The position numbers and the translations under genes are program-made. Positions 8,197 through 16,996 of a DNA stretch of 64,000 nucleotides are shown here, piece by piece (within the stretch, counting starts at the first letter, position 1; every line of letters starts with the position of its first letter). A model generated the notes under the pieces. The model searched no databases and was not told the DNA's origin. It saw only the letters and a list, made by a program, of their open reading frames with translations. Source of the DNA: Paenibacillus sp. MZ04-78.2 (GTDB lineage: Bacteria > Bacillota > Bacilli > Paenibacillales > NBRC-103111); the NCBI RefSeq assembly GCF_024213375.1, contig NZ_JANAVJ010000017.1, positions 1 through 64,000 of the forward strand, given 5' to 3'.

Positions 8197-8801
8197 GCTT
8201 GCTCCTCTCCGTCATCCGGCGGTAACACGTGAACGGTGCGGATGACTTGGAACGCGATGTCCCTCCACTGGGCGTAATCGGCATAACGGCAGCTGAACGT
8301 CCCCATCCCGGTTTTACCGTGGAAGACGAAGAAAAAGAAAAGCTGATACATAAATCCGTCCAAAGCGGGGCTCTTAAATTCGAAATACCCGATCTTCTTC
8401 CCGTTCGTCTCTTCCGTGCCGTCCGAAAAGAACAGATAGGTCGGGTTCGTCCGCCGGATGCTGGCTTTCATGCCGCCGGTCAATTCCTCGACCCACTCTT
8501 CCTGCAGGTCGTGGTCGATCCGGTTTAAGGTGAACGCGATACTGCCGGTCTCGTCGGATTTGATGATCGGCGGCCGTGCTTCGTACGGGTATTTCACTTT
8601 CCGCACCTGCTCCGGCATATCCGTAAAATCCTGCGGGATATACATCGTCAGCTTGCCGTCGAAAAACGCTTGCTCCTCGAACGTATAGTACCTGTTTCCT
8701 ACCCTCACCGGTCCCGTGAGAATATCGTTCGGCTGCTTCGCTTGCTCCGCTTCGTTCAGCAGCGCCTGAATTTTCTCATCCATAAATTCCATTCCGCTCA
8801 C
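8193..8801 (-). CDS. DcrB/Eag-like (PsbP-fold) protein, candidate effector chaperone
   Basis: This 202-residue protein is called from a GTG at 8801 (ATGs at 8792 and 8783 are alternatives). After a helical leader it has the DcrB/PsbP-like order: FDGKLTMYIPQDFTDMP, then a strand-rich body with SIAFTLNRIDHD and FMYQLFFFFVFHGKTG, ending in a W-R-D-I-A-F-Q-V-I helix. DUF1795/Eag proteins of type VI systems share this fold and protect hydrophobic segments of effectors. The VgrG-nuclease fusion in the same operon carries just such a hydrophobic region, so a chaperone role is reasonable but inferred. It overlaps vgrG by 4 bases. Confidence 0.5.
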   Translation of the reverse strand: MSGMEFMDEKIQALLNEAEQAKQPNDILTGPVRVGNRYYTFEEQAFFDGKLTMYIPQDFTDMPEQVRKVKYPYEARPPIIKSDETGSIAFTLNRIDHDLQEEWVEELTGGMKASIRRTNPTYLFFSDGTEETNGKKIGYFEFKSPALDGFMYQLFFFFVFHGKTGMGTFSCRYADYAQWRDIAFQVIRTVHVLPPDDGEEQA

Positions 8802-8815
8802 CGTCCCTCGCTCAA

Positions 8816-9589
8816 TTAATCGACAATCATCCGCCGCGGACCGCCGGGCCTTATTTCCGGCCCCCGGCGGTTTCCGCCTTGGACGTCGTCCAATATGCGT
8901 CCCAAATACTTGTGAATCTGCCCGTTGTCGTACGCCTTATAGCCCATGCCGAGCCGGGTCCCGATATAATGCAGGATCAGCTCGCGGTCGACGGCTTCCT
9001 GGCTCATGCACTGCATCGCAAAAGCGATGTCGTACGGGTTCGTGCTGCCCCGGCTGAGCAGCTGGCCGGCAAAATACCGCAGCAACGCAGGGTGAACGCC
9101 GCGCTGCCCGACGCCCGCATAAGCCGCGTGGATCACGTTCCACGTATTGAACTCGGTCGCGAAGTCCGCGAAGCTCTGGTACTCCGACCGCAGCTTCGCG
9201 CCCTCCTTCAGCTTGAACCGGCCAAGCTCCAGCTCGCTGTCGTCGGCAGTCGCCTCGTCCAAGACGAGCTCTGCGCCGTACACCGTATAATCGCTTTGCT
9301 CCTCCATTGCGTGAAAGCGGACTTTGAGCACCGTCTCCTTGCCCGTCGCAGCGTAAGGCACCTGCTGCTCCTCCACCAGCGTATACAGCCGGCCGCCGTG
9401 CTTGACGATCCCGCAGCCGACCACAAACTGTTCCGCTTCCACTCTTACATCGACTCCCGCTACGATCCCGTCCGAGTACGACTGAAAATACAGGTCCGCA
9501 AGCTGCCTCGGATAATCCCTCAGGCTTTCCAGCATCTCCCGCTTCAGAATCCGGCCTTTATGAAAATTCGGATATATATTGGAGAACAT
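8816..9589 (-). CDS. Candidate baseplate/adaptor protein (TssK-like position)
   Basis: This 257-residue protein begins MFSNIYPNFHKGRILKREML after an AGGAGG site that overlaps the end of the Hsp70-like gene. The N-terminal half is strand-rich, with alternating 'G-V-D-V...G-C-G-I-V-K-H-G-G-R-L-Y' segments. This is the kind of shell domain seen in phage receptor-binding adaptors and TssK. The C-terminal half is helical and ends in an Arg/Gly/Pro-rich tail. I cannot assign a named family with certainty. Its place between the Hsp70-like gene and the vgrG cluster fits a baseplate or adaptor component. Confidence 0.45.
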   Translation of the reverse strand: MFSNIYPNFHKGRILKREMLESLRDYPRQLADLYFQSYSDGIVAGVDVRVEAEQFVVGCGIVKHGGRLYTLVEEQQVPYAATGKETVLKVRFHAMEEQSDYTVYGAELVLDEATADDSELELGRFKLKEGAKLRSEYQSFADFATEFNTWNVIHAAYAGVGQRGVHPALLRYFAGQLLSRGSTNPYDIAFAMQCMSQEAVDRELILHYIGTRLGMGYKAYDNGQIHKYLGRILDDVQGGNRRGPEIRPGGPRRMIVD

Positions 9590-9599
9590 GCGCTACCTC

Positions 9600-12248
9600 C
9601 TATTTCCAGCCGTCAAAGAAATCAAGCTCCGACAGATCGTTTTCAAATGCAAAAAACCGCTTGCTTCCCAAGTACAGCTGCTCGTCCTCCCGCGCAACCG
9701 GCACCACATGGAAGCCCCACTCATTGTCCTCCGCGAACACGAAAAACTTGACCTCGCCGTTCTGGATGGAATCCGTGTCGTCCTGCGGAATCTTGGCCCC
9801 GTACCGTCCGGCGATGTCCTCGTAGCGGATCGGCTCGAAGCTGCCCGGCTCGTTGGCATACGAATACTTGTGTCGCACCGCGCCGTCGCTTCCCTTCAAG
9901 AAGAACTCCACCTCCTTAACCTCGAACGGTCGGGAAATGGACCCCTGCACCTGATTCAGCCTTTCCTGGCTGCTGATCAAGAGCTTTTCCTGCCGGCTGT
10001 GGGTGAAGGCGCTGACGGTATAAGGGACGACCGGCGCGTGATTCGTAATATATGCCTCGATCGTGCCCGCCTTCCTCGCGCTGAGATAACGGATCGCGCC
10101 CCGCAGGCAAGCCAGCTTCAACTCCGGAACACTATCGCTTTCCTCAGTTTTTTGCCGGAATTCGATGCTGCGGCCCGGAACGAATTCCTTCAGCGCTTCG
10201 CGGAAGCTGTCGATGCGGCACGATTGGCCGGTCAGCTTGATGATCGAATATTCCTGCAGCCGCCCATCCTGGTAGAAATCTTCCAGAAACTTGCGCACGA
10301 TGTCGTAAATATCCGCTTTGATCAACAGGTTGATCTCATTAATATTGAACACGACGCGGGGGAACTCGTAGATATCCTTCATGCGGCCGCTCTCGTAGGC
10401 GGACAGGCACCAGCGGTCCACCGCCGTAATTTTCAAATCCTGCTCCTGCCGGTCCCCGATCTGCGAATCGAACCGGTTGCGCAGAATGCCCGTCTTGCGG
10501 AAAAACTCTTTCTTCATGCTGTCGGCGATTTCCCACAAAAAGTAATAATTACTTTTTACCCGCAGGTATTCTTCCCGCGTCCGGTTTTCGTAATCCTTGA
10601 ACCGTGTCGGAATGATGCGCTCCGCTTCCCGGTAGCGCGCTTCGAACCGCTCGTAGACCGATTCGACGCCGAATTCGTCTACATGCCGGAACAAATCGGG
10701 GCCGGGAATGCCGATCAGGCTGTCGATATCCGGCACGCTGCCGCCCTTGGTGTAATAATCGGCAAAGACGATTTTCATGAACTGCAAAATCCGGTAAGTA
10801 ATGTTGTTGCCGCCGAAGTTGGTGTCGCCATTCTCGTAGGCCGTATGAATATCCAGCTTGTAGGAGATGTGACCGTCCTCGATCCGAAACCGGCACGAAG
10901 ACAAATCCGTCGTTCCTCCGCCGCAGTCGATGACGAGCGCATTGTACGTTTCGCCGTCCATAAACGTATTTTTCTCGATCTGATCGGCGATCGTATTGAA
11001 CAGCACGGCCATCCCTTCGTCGAGCGCATCCTCCGATTCGATACGGTAATCCGGCAGCAGCTCTGCGAACATTTCGGCGAACTGCGTCCTCAGCTTCACG
11101 GGGCTGGAAATGTGCAGCTTGCGGAAGCGGCACTTGAATTGATGCTCCGCCGTTTCGATCACGTGAAGCAGATACGCGCGCAGAATGTCGTTTCTGCGGA
11201 CGACCGCCGTATTTCCTTGCCCGTCCACAATTTCCTCGGGAAGCTTATACCGGTTGACCCAGCGCTTGATGCCGTGAAAGACGGTAGCATGTCCGGTATA
11301 CCCGTTCTTCTTCATAAATTTCATAGCTTCGTGGCCAAAATAATAGTTTACCTGCTGCGTGTCCGAGCAGTCTGCTACGGCGACAATCGTCGGCAGCAGC
11401 TCGATCCATTCCTCCCGTTTGCCGCTGGCCACCGGGAATTTCACCAGATTGATGCAGTTCAGCCGAAGCGTTCCGTTCAACAGATCATGCCGGGAAGGGT
11501 TCGAAATGTAGCTGCTGTCCAGATAAGCGCCCGCCGTTGTATTGGACGTACCAAAATCGACGGCCAGCACCGCATCGGTTTCTTCCAGGTCCCGGATTTC
11601 CAGCTCCGGAATCGGAATCCGCCAGTAGTGCAGATTCGTAGGCGGCAGCGGCTTGCTGCGAGCGTAGGTCTGGTATACATATTCCGAATCCTGCTTGCGG
11701 AACAGCAGGAAGCTGTAGTTTTTGTTCGAGGTACGGCGAAATGACATTTCCTTGGAAGCCGTCAGGCAGTACATGCCCGGGTCCGGCCCGTCCTTGACCA
11801 GATTCATAATGCCGCACAGCTCCATATGATCGTTGACGAGCAGCACGTTCGATTCGGTGACGGCGCCCGGAGCTTTGACCCGGTATTGGTCCAGTATATC
11901 TACCTTTAGTCCGTCGTACAGCGTCACCTTGGCCGGAATTTGAATGCTGCCGTCATCCGGCAGCGGCGTGTTCAAATACCGGGCGATCGCCGCCTCCACG
12001 CGCTCCCATCCATGCTCGTCGTAGCTTTGGATGAGCAGGCTTTGCTCCGCGCTGCGGTATTTCAGAATCGTGCGGATGAGCGCCTCGCGGTCGAGCGGGC
12101 CCGAGAGCCCTTCGACCAGCTTTTCCTTATGGCAGATGCTCCGCAATTGCAGCGTCGTCATCTCCGACAGCTCGTCCCGCGTGTACTTGACCTTGCTCGT
12201 CTCTTCCGTGCCGCCGTTCTTCGGCGAGCTTAGCTTATACGTTCTCAT
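9600..12248 (-). CDS. Hsp70/actin-fold ATPase with SAP-like N-terminus
   Basis: This 882-residue cytoplasmic protein starts at an ATG behind GGAAGGAG. Residues about 24-66 (DELSEMTTLQLRSICHKEKL...) form a helix-extension-helix like a SAP domain. Two Hsp70-type phosphate loops follow: AVDFGTSNTTAG near residue 228 and VIDCGGGTTDLSS near 440. The region between and after them matches an actin-fold ATPase, with KLTGQSCRIDSFREAL as the adenosine-site segment. The usual Hsp70 substrate-binding domain is not evident; the C-terminus is a different strand-rich region. With the J-domain protein in the same operon it probably makes a dedicated chaperone pair for assembling or recycling the contractile apparatus. 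This pairing is inference; no client is known. Confidence 0.75.
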   Translation of the reverse strand: MRTYKLSSPKNGGTEETSKVKYTRDELSEMTTLQLRSICHKEKLVEGLSGPLDREALIRTILKYRSAEQSLLIQSYDEHGWERVEAAIARYLNTPLPDDGSIQIPAKVTLYDGLKVDILDQYRVKAPGAVTESNVLLVNDHMELCGIMNLVKDGPDPGMYCLTASKEMSFRRTSNKNYSFLLFRKQDSEYVYQTYARSKPLPPTNLHYWRIPIPELEIRDLEETDAVLAVDFGTSNTTAGAYLDSSYISNPSRHDLLNGTLRLNCINLVKFPVASGKREEWIELLPTIVAVADCSDTQQVNYYFGHEAMKFMKKNGYTGHATVFHGIKRWVNRYKLPEEIVDGQGNTAVVRRNDILRAYLLHVIETAEHQFKCRFRKLHISSPVKLRTQFAEMFAELLPDYRIESEDALDEGMAVLFNTIADQIEKNTFMDGETYNALVIDCGGGTTDLSSCRFRIEDGHISYKLDIHTAYENGDTNFGGNNITYRILQFMKIVFADYYTKGGSVPDIDSLIGIPGPDLFRHVDEFGVESVYERFEARYREAERIIPTRFKDYENRTREEYLRVKSNYYFLWEIADSMKKEFFRKTGILRNRFDSQIGDRQEQDLKITAVDRWCLSAYESGRMKDIYEFPRVVFNINEINLLIKADIYDIVRKFLEDFYQDGRLQEYSIIKLTGQSCRIDSFREALKEFVPGRSIEFRQKTEESDSVPELKLACLRGAIRYLSARKAGTIEAYITNHAPVVPYTVSAFTHSRQEKLLISSQERLNQVQGSISRPFEVKEVEFFLKGSDGAVRHKYSYANEPGSFEPIRYEDIAGRYGAKIPQDDTDSIQNGEVKFFVFAEDNEWGFHVVPVAREDEQLYLGSKRFFAFENDLSELDFFDGWK

Positions 12249-12272
12249 GTCTCCGCTCCTTCCGTAGGACCA

Positions 12273-12440
12273 AGTCCGGTGAATACCTGTTCGCTGCGCA
12301 AGCGGATCATTCTTCCGATCGCTCTTGTCCCCCGATTCTTGGATTCAATAACCCATTTAGCGGGGAGAATCCGGGGACAAAGGCGAACGCTAACGCTTCT
12401 CCAGAACGATTCCGCTCACTCCGCTCGTATTCACCGAACT
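12273..12440. repeat. 168-bp nested inverted repeat inside the operon
   Basis: The outer arms 12273-12286 and 12427-12440 match in 13 of 14 positions as an inverted repeat. A second imperfect pair lies just inside them (about 12296-12314 with 12401-12424). A third pair (12324-12340 with 12365-12381) matches in about 14 of 17. The whole unit could fold as one long hairpin in RNA or as a cruciform in DNA. It fills the gap between the 232-residue gene and the Hsp70-like gene, where all other gaps in the operon are short. It looks like a dispersed palindromic (BOX/MITE-like) element, and could act as an internal processing or attenuation site. Confidence 0.65.
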
Positions 12441-12446
12441 TTAAAA

Positions 12447-13145
12447 TTAATATATAGCGATATGATCCACGCGCATCGTATCTTCAACGTCCACTATGCC
12501 GAAATGATTATCCCAATACGTCTCCGTATGAAAACGCACGGGCAGAAACAGGTCCTTGATCAGTTCCAGCTTCGCCCGTGTGATCTCATTCTCCCGCTGT
12601 CCCACATAGAACAACAGTTCGTCCTTTTCCTCGCAGTTCGCGTAAATCGTCGAATGCTTGAACAATTTCCGCATCGTATCCTTCAGCAGATACACCGCTT
12701 CCCCCGTCTCGTACAGCCGCAGCAAATTGCAGGCCACAACTTCCTGCTCCTCCCGGTTCAGCAGCTTCAGCCGGTCCCGGACGCCGTCGCCGAACAGCCC
12801 CGCTTCCATATCCCGGAGCACGAACCGGATATAAAATTCCCGCTTGTTCATGCCCTGCATGAGGTCGATATCGGTCAAAAAATGCATCGCAAGATCGAAC
12901 AGCGTGCGCCGGAATTCCGTATCCTCTTGATTATTAATATCGAACAAATCGCGGAAAATATCGTAAAACCGGTAATACGGATTCACTTCGACCGTACGCT
13001 CTTCGACCGTGCGGGCATTCAGCGTTTCCGTGCTCAGCTCCATATAAGGCGAGTACACTTTGGCGGGGGCAAAATAAAGGTCGTCCTTCGGCGTGCCCTC
13101 GTCCGCAGCCCGAATGACCAGATCCCATACGTAATTCAAGCCCAT
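12447..13145 (-). CDS. Conserved locus protein, baseplate candidate
   Basis: This 232-residue protein starts 10 bases inside the 3' end of the preceding gene, so the pair is coupled. It has no membrane span. The centre is helical (RRTLFDLAMHFLTDIDLMQ) and the C-terminus carries FFLPVRF-like strands ending VDVEDTMRVDHIAIY. Proteins of this size paired with a roughly 425-residue partner would fit the TssG/TssF or gp6-like wedge of a contractile baseplate, but I see no decisive motif. The assignment rests on position between signalling genes and spike genes. Confidence 0.5.
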   Translation of the reverse strand: MGLNYVWDLVIRAADEGTPKDDLYFAPAKVYSPYMELSTETLNARTVEERTVEVNPYYRFYDIFRDLFDINNQEDTEFRRTLFDLAMHFLTDIDLMQGMNKREFYIRFVLRDMEAGLFGDGVRDRLKLLNREEQEVVACNLLRLYETGEAVYLLKDTMRKLFKHSTIYANCEEKDELLFYVGQRENEITRAKLELIKDLFLPVRFHTETYWDNHFGIVDVEDTMRVDHIAIY

Positions 13146-14413
13146 TCCCCTTCGCAGACGTATTCTGGAAAATACATTTGGATTTCCGAAACGACGAAGC
13201 TCATCAAATCCTGCAAAATAAAGCTCCCGCTCCGGCGGGCTCTAAAACGGAGCCGCATCCGTTTTTTGTCGTTCTCCACCCTCACGTTGTCGCTGATGAA
13301 CGGGTTCATCCCGTAGGTGACTTCCTTCCCATCCGCCTCGTCCCTAATCTCGACCTGCACCAGCTCAAGGTCGTCCGAAGCTTCGAAGGAGCCCGCGATC
13401 CGCGCAATCTCGCCCTTCGCCCGGACGACGACCGGGTGCTTGCGGGAGAAGCGGCCGGTGAAGCTGCTTTTCCGCTTGTTCGAAACGAGCTCGTAAGCCA
13501 ACCGGCCCAGCTTCGTCGGCGTCGGCTGCGTAATTTTCAGCACGTTCCAGTTCCCGGATTTGTCCTGCGGTGACACGATGGTCAGCTCCTCCGGCATCCG
13601 CTTAATATACCGGATCAGCTCCTCGTCCCCGTCGACCAAATAGCCGTGCTGCGTCCCCGTTTTGCGCAAGGACAGCACATGCTCGAAATTAATCCGGTCG
13701 GCAGCCGGCACCGGGAAGCCTACGTTTTTGAGCTCCAAGCGCTCAATGTTCCACATCGGCACCATGTCCAGCTTCTTGTACGCTTCGAATTCCTCAAGGA
13801 ATATCCGGACTTCAAGCAGCTCCTCCTCCGCACTTGTCGGCTGCTCCCCGCCGGTCCACAGCACGTCGAAAAACTTGCCCGCGTACGGATGATTCACCGT
13901 CTTCCACGGCACGTTGTTTTTTTGGAAAATAAAATAGAGTTTTTCCAGCTCGCGGATATACGTGAGGTTTTGCCGCAGGCGCACCTGAATGGCCCGGGTG
14001 CCTCCGGTAGTCACGATTTCTCCCCGGAACGTGCGCTTGCCGCGAAGCAGCTCCTTCAGCTTGGAGTAATCGCACTGCAAAAACAGCGTCATCAGCAGCG
14101 CCTCTTCCCCCCGCTGCATTTGCTCCGTCACGCTCCGCAGGTCGCACGTTTTCGGCTCGGTGTCGGCGGCAAGCATCGGGTACAGAAACTCGTGAATCGG
14201 ATCGATCTCTTCCCGGGCACACAAGGTCACATAGATGTCGTCCCGGTCCTCCTGGTCCTCCACCTCGTTAAACACGCGCTCCTCCAGCTTGCGGTTCAAG
14301 TCCTCCTGATACTCCACCAGGTTCAAAAAGACGCTCGTCACAATCTGCTTCAAGAGCTTGCGCTGTTCGAGATCCTCCATTCGGCTCAGCCTGTCCAGCA
14401 AGATGTCTTTCAT
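13136..14413 (-). CDS. Conserved locus protein, baseplate wedge candidate
   Basis: This 425-residue soluble protein begins MKDILLDRLSRMEDLEQRKL with a long N-terminal helix. It continues with mixed strands and helices and ends with strand-rich segments (KRMRLRFRARRSGSFILQDL) and an aromatic tail. No enzymatic motif is visible. It follows the TPR/PP2C-like gene by 6 bases and overlaps the next gene by 10 bases. TssF-like baseplate proteins have a late strand-rich core and are genetically linked to a smaller partner, as here. This is a candidate function only. Confidence 0.5.
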   Translation of the reverse strand: MKDILLDRLSRMEDLEQRKLLKQIVTSVFLNLVEYQEDLNRKLEERVFNEVEDQEDRDDIYVTLCAREEIDPIHEFLYPMLAADTEPKTCDLRSVTEQMQRGEEALLMTLFLQCDYSKLKELLRGKRTFRGEIVTTGGTRAIQVRLRQNLTYIRELEKLYFIFQKNNVPWKTVNHPYAGKFFDVLWTGGEQPTSAEEELLEVRIFLEEFEAYKKLDMVPMWNIERLELKNVGFPVPAADRINFEHVLSLRKTGTQHGYLVDGDEELIRYIKRMPEELTIVSPQDKSGNWNVLKITQPTPTKLGRLAYELVSNKRKSSFTGRFSRKHPVVVRAKGEIARIAGSFEASDDLELVQVEIRDEADGKEVTYGMNPFISDNVRVENDKKRMRLRFRARRSGSFILQDLMSFVVSEIQMYFPEYVCEGEWA

Positions 14414-14419
14414 GGGAAC

Positions 14420-16135
14420 TCACTTGCCTCCTCCCTCGGTCTTCTCGGCCTGACCGCCGCTTGCCGCCGCTTTGGCCCCGCCTTGGCCGGCAGCCCCTTG
14501 GCTTGCCGCGCCCGCTTCGCCCGCGCCTTGAGCTGCCGGAGCGCGTCCGCCGCCTCCCGCAGCTCCGTCGGCACCGGCCGTCTGGGGCGGGGGCGGAGGC
14601 GGATTCAGCTTTTCCTGCGCCTTCGTTATTTTTCGCTCGACGCCGAGCACCTTCTCCAGCATGTTGATTTCCTGATAAATCTCCTGCGCCATCGCGTAAG
14701 AGGTCACGGCCTGCTCGTAAGCCTGTGCCGTATAGCTCTGATCGCCCTTCTTCTCCAGCTTGTCGGCGTCCAGTTGCTTCTTTTCTTTAAACACACCGGC
14801 GATCTTCTCATCCGCCGCTTCCAGCTTCGCCGCCAGCTCCTTTGCCCCGCTTGCAAAATCGGCCTGCTGCGCTTCCTTTTTCGCTTTCGCGAAAGTTTCC
14901 TTCGCGCCTTCGTAATCCTGCGCTTGCAGCTTCTGATCCCCCTGCTTCATCAGCTCCGTAATTTGCTGGTAGGTGCGGGCTTTGGCGATTTTGGCCTCCA
15001 GATCCTTCTCATCGTACAGGCTTTGCTGCTTGGCTTCCTTCTGCGCCTTCTCGTAGCTCTCCAGCGCCTTGGCATAATTCCCGTCTTTGAAGGAGCCGTC
15101 GCCGTCCACGATGAGCTGCGCTGTCTTTTGCTTTTTGCCGATGAGCCGCATATGGACGATGTCGTTCACTTTGATCGCCGCATTGCGTGCTTCGCTGTAT
15201 TCCTTGACCGCGTTCGGATAATCCTTCTCCTGCACCGCCTCGTCGCCGCTTTTTTCACGCTCGAAGATGGCCGCCGCCGCCTCCACTTTGGCCTTGGCGG
15301 TCTTGTATGTATAATAATAGGCGCCTCCTCCCAGCAGCAGGAGAGGAATCAGCACCAGTGCGATCCTTTTAATAATTTTCCATTTCTTCTTCGGGTCTTC
15401 CTTGAACACTTTGTTGACATAAACGGCCGCAGCCGTGTAATTCGGCACTTGCTTGTTCTGCCGGCTGAGCAGCACATCCTCCAGCGTATCGACAAGCTCC
15501 GCCGGCTCCTTGACCTCTTCCAGCGCATCCAGCATCTCCGCGCCGTCTACGTTTTCCCATACCCCCGGCGTACAGAGCAGCAGGACGTCGCCTTCGGACA
15601 GCAGCGTCTTCTTGGAAACGAACGGCTCGAAAGCGCCCGGCTTCCCCAAATACCACAGCAGATTGTGCCGTTCCTCGTGCTTGTCCAGCCGATCCTCCGA
15701 CAGCTCTCCCGCATCGGCCATCGACCGCGCCAAGCTCTGATCCTTGCTGTTCGTATGCAGTCTTCCATTGCGAAATTGATACAGCCGGGTGTTCCCGGCC
15801 ACCGCCCATACCATCCGGGTATAGTCCGTAGCGACCAGTGTCAGACTGACCTTACGCCGGACCCGGCGGCTTTCGATCTGCAGCAATTCGTGCGCTTCCC
15901 ACAAATACCGTTTCAGCTTGCGCCGGGATAGCGTCGGGCGGTCGAGAAAGCTGCCAAGCACGCTCTTGACCGCCAGCTCGGCGCTTTCTTTCTCCGTATC
16001 GGAATCGAGCCCCCGGGCAATCACATAGCAAGCTTTACCGTCCTGCTCCGTAAACGCAAAATAATCCTTGTTGCGGATAAACGTTCCCGCCTCGGATAGA
16101 AAGCTCGTTTTGAAATCGCTGTTTTCCTTACGCAT
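14420..16135 (-). CDS. Membrane TPR-like protein with degenerate PP2C-like head
   Basis: This 571-residue protein has three parts. Residues 1-245 align in plan with a PP2C phosphatase (KDYFAFTEQDGKACYVIARG; VWAVAGNTRLYQFRNG; LLLCTPGVWENV) but lack the D-G motifs: ARGLDSD replaces A-D-G-M-G and CTPGVW replaces C-S-D-G-V. It is therefore probably an inactive phosphatase-like sensor. A single membrane span follows (about 257-275, LVLIPLLLLGGGAYYY). Beyond it lie several TPR-like helical repeats with the recurring pattern DYPNAVKEY / NYAKALESY / DYEGAKETF / AYEQAVTSY. The C-terminal 65 residues are Pro then Ala/Gly/Gln-rich. The topology puts the TPRs outside the membrane and the head inside. A real PP2C gene lies directly upstream. 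Confidence 0.7.
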   Translation of the reverse strand: MRKENSDFKTSFLSEAGTFIRNKDYFAFTEQDGKACYVIARGLDSDTEKESAELAVKSVLGSFLDRPTLSRRKLKRYLWEAHELLQIESRRVRRKVSLTLVATDYTRMVWAVAGNTRLYQFRNGRLHTNSKDQSLARSMADAGELSEDRLDKHEERHNLLWYLGKPGAFEPFVSKKTLLSEGDVLLLCTPGVWENVDGAEMLDALEEVKEPAELVDTLEDVLLSRQNKQVPNYTAAAVYVNKVFKEDPKKKWKIIKRIALVLIPLLLLGGGAYYYTYKTAKAKVEAAAAIFEREKSGDEAVQEKDYPNAVKEYSEARNAAIKVNDIVHMRLIGKKQKTAQLIVDGDGSFKDGNYAKALESYEKAQKEAKQQSLYDEKDLEAKIAKARTYQQITELMKQGDQKLQAQDYEGAKETFAKAKKEAQQADFASGAKELAAKLEAADEKIAGVFKEKKQLDADKLEKKGDQSYTAQAYEQAVTSYAMAQEIYQEINMLEKVLGVERKITKAQEKLNPPPPPPQTAGADGAAGGGGRAPAAQGAGEAGAASQGAAGQGGAKAAASGGQAEKTEGGGK

Positions 16136-16141
16136 CGGGTT

Positions 16142-16996
16142 CTACCAGCCTTTTTCCAAAATCACGACCGTCGCATTGTCTTGGTGCGCGAGCTGCTTCC
16201 GCTCGACCGCTTCGATGATTTCCTGGGCGGCTTCGTAGGCGGAAATCGGCTTGGACAAAATGTCCTCCAGCTCCACTTCCGTGAGCGTATTGTACACGCC
16301 GTCGCTGCACAGCATGACTTTGTCCCTCTTTTTCAGCCGGACGGGCTCCGTGCCGATCTCGATATTTTTGAAGCCTTCATAGCCCAAATAATTGACCAAC
16401 TGGTTCTTCTTCGGACTGTCCAGCGCCTCGTCCCTCGTAATTTCCCCGGATACGAAGCGTTCCTCGAGCACCGATTCCAGAATGTGCTTCTGATTGACGT
16501 CAATGAAGTCCCCGTTCCGGAAAATTTTGATGAGACTGTCCCCCACCGCTCCCCAGTGAAGATTGCCGCCTTCCACCACAACGGCGACCAGTGTCGTTCC
16601 GCCCTGCGCCCCTTTCAGGGTGTGCATGATTTCCGCATTGCTCGCTACCGCCGCATTCGCAAAAAACTCGGGAAGCTCCCGAATATGCTCCAGCTTGAGA
16701 AACTGCTTGACGAACGTCGTCACGGCAGCCGTACTCGCCGCCCTGCCTCCCGACAGTCCGCTGATGCCGTCGGCCAGAACGGCGATCGTCCCGTGCGGGC
16801 TGACGAAGGTGGAGAAATAATCGTCCTGCTCCTCGCGCGCCCCGATCGTCTGTCCGTTGCCGATCTCGATCTTCGGAACAGCGCTGTCCTGATGAAGCAG
16901 ACCTCTCCGGATGCGGAACAAAACCACAAGGACGCAGACGCAGGTCCAAACGATGACATAAGGCAACCATTCGTGTTGTTCCGGCATGCTCATCAT
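16142..16996 (-). CDS. PP2C-family serine/threonine phosphatase, membrane-anchored
   Basis: This 284-residue protein has an N-terminal membrane span (about residues 12-29) and a cytoplasmic PP2C domain. Metal-binding motifs are intact: QDDYFSTFVSPHGTIAVLAD with the D-G-I-S-G-L-S-G-G loop, CSDGVYNTLTEVE and the final HQDNATVVIL. It should remove phosphate from Ser/Thr residues placed by the kinase encoded at about 24.1-25.1 kb. It overlaps the FHA gene upstream by 4 bases. Kinase, phosphatase and FHA proteins together recall the PpkA-PppA-Fha switch that controls firing in type VI systems. Confidence 0.88.
   Translation of the reverse strand: MMSMPEQHEWLPYVIVWTCVCVLVVLFRIRRGLLHQDSAVPKIEIGNGQTIGAREEQDDYFSTFVSPHGTIAVLADGISGLSGGRAASTAAVTTFVKQFLKLEHIRELPEFFANAAVASNAEIMHTLKGAQGGTTLVAVVVEGGNLHWGAVGDSLIKIFRNGDFIDVNQKHILESVLEERFVSGEITRDEALDSPKKNQLVNYLGYEGFKNIEIGTEPVRLKKRDKVMLCSDGVYNTLTEVELEDILSKPISAYEAAQEIIEAVERKQLAHQDNATVVILEKGW

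Noticed and set aside
9579-11744. A 721-codon plus-strand open frame opposite the Hsp70-like gene
   Set aside because: It is the antisense shadow of a well-supported ATPase gene; its translation is rich in R, H, V and L with no family features and no ribosome site.
13646-15931. A 761-codon plus-strand open frame opposite two operon genes
   Set aside because: It is an antisense shadow caused by high-GC codon bias; the minus-strand proteins have clear domains and proper starts.
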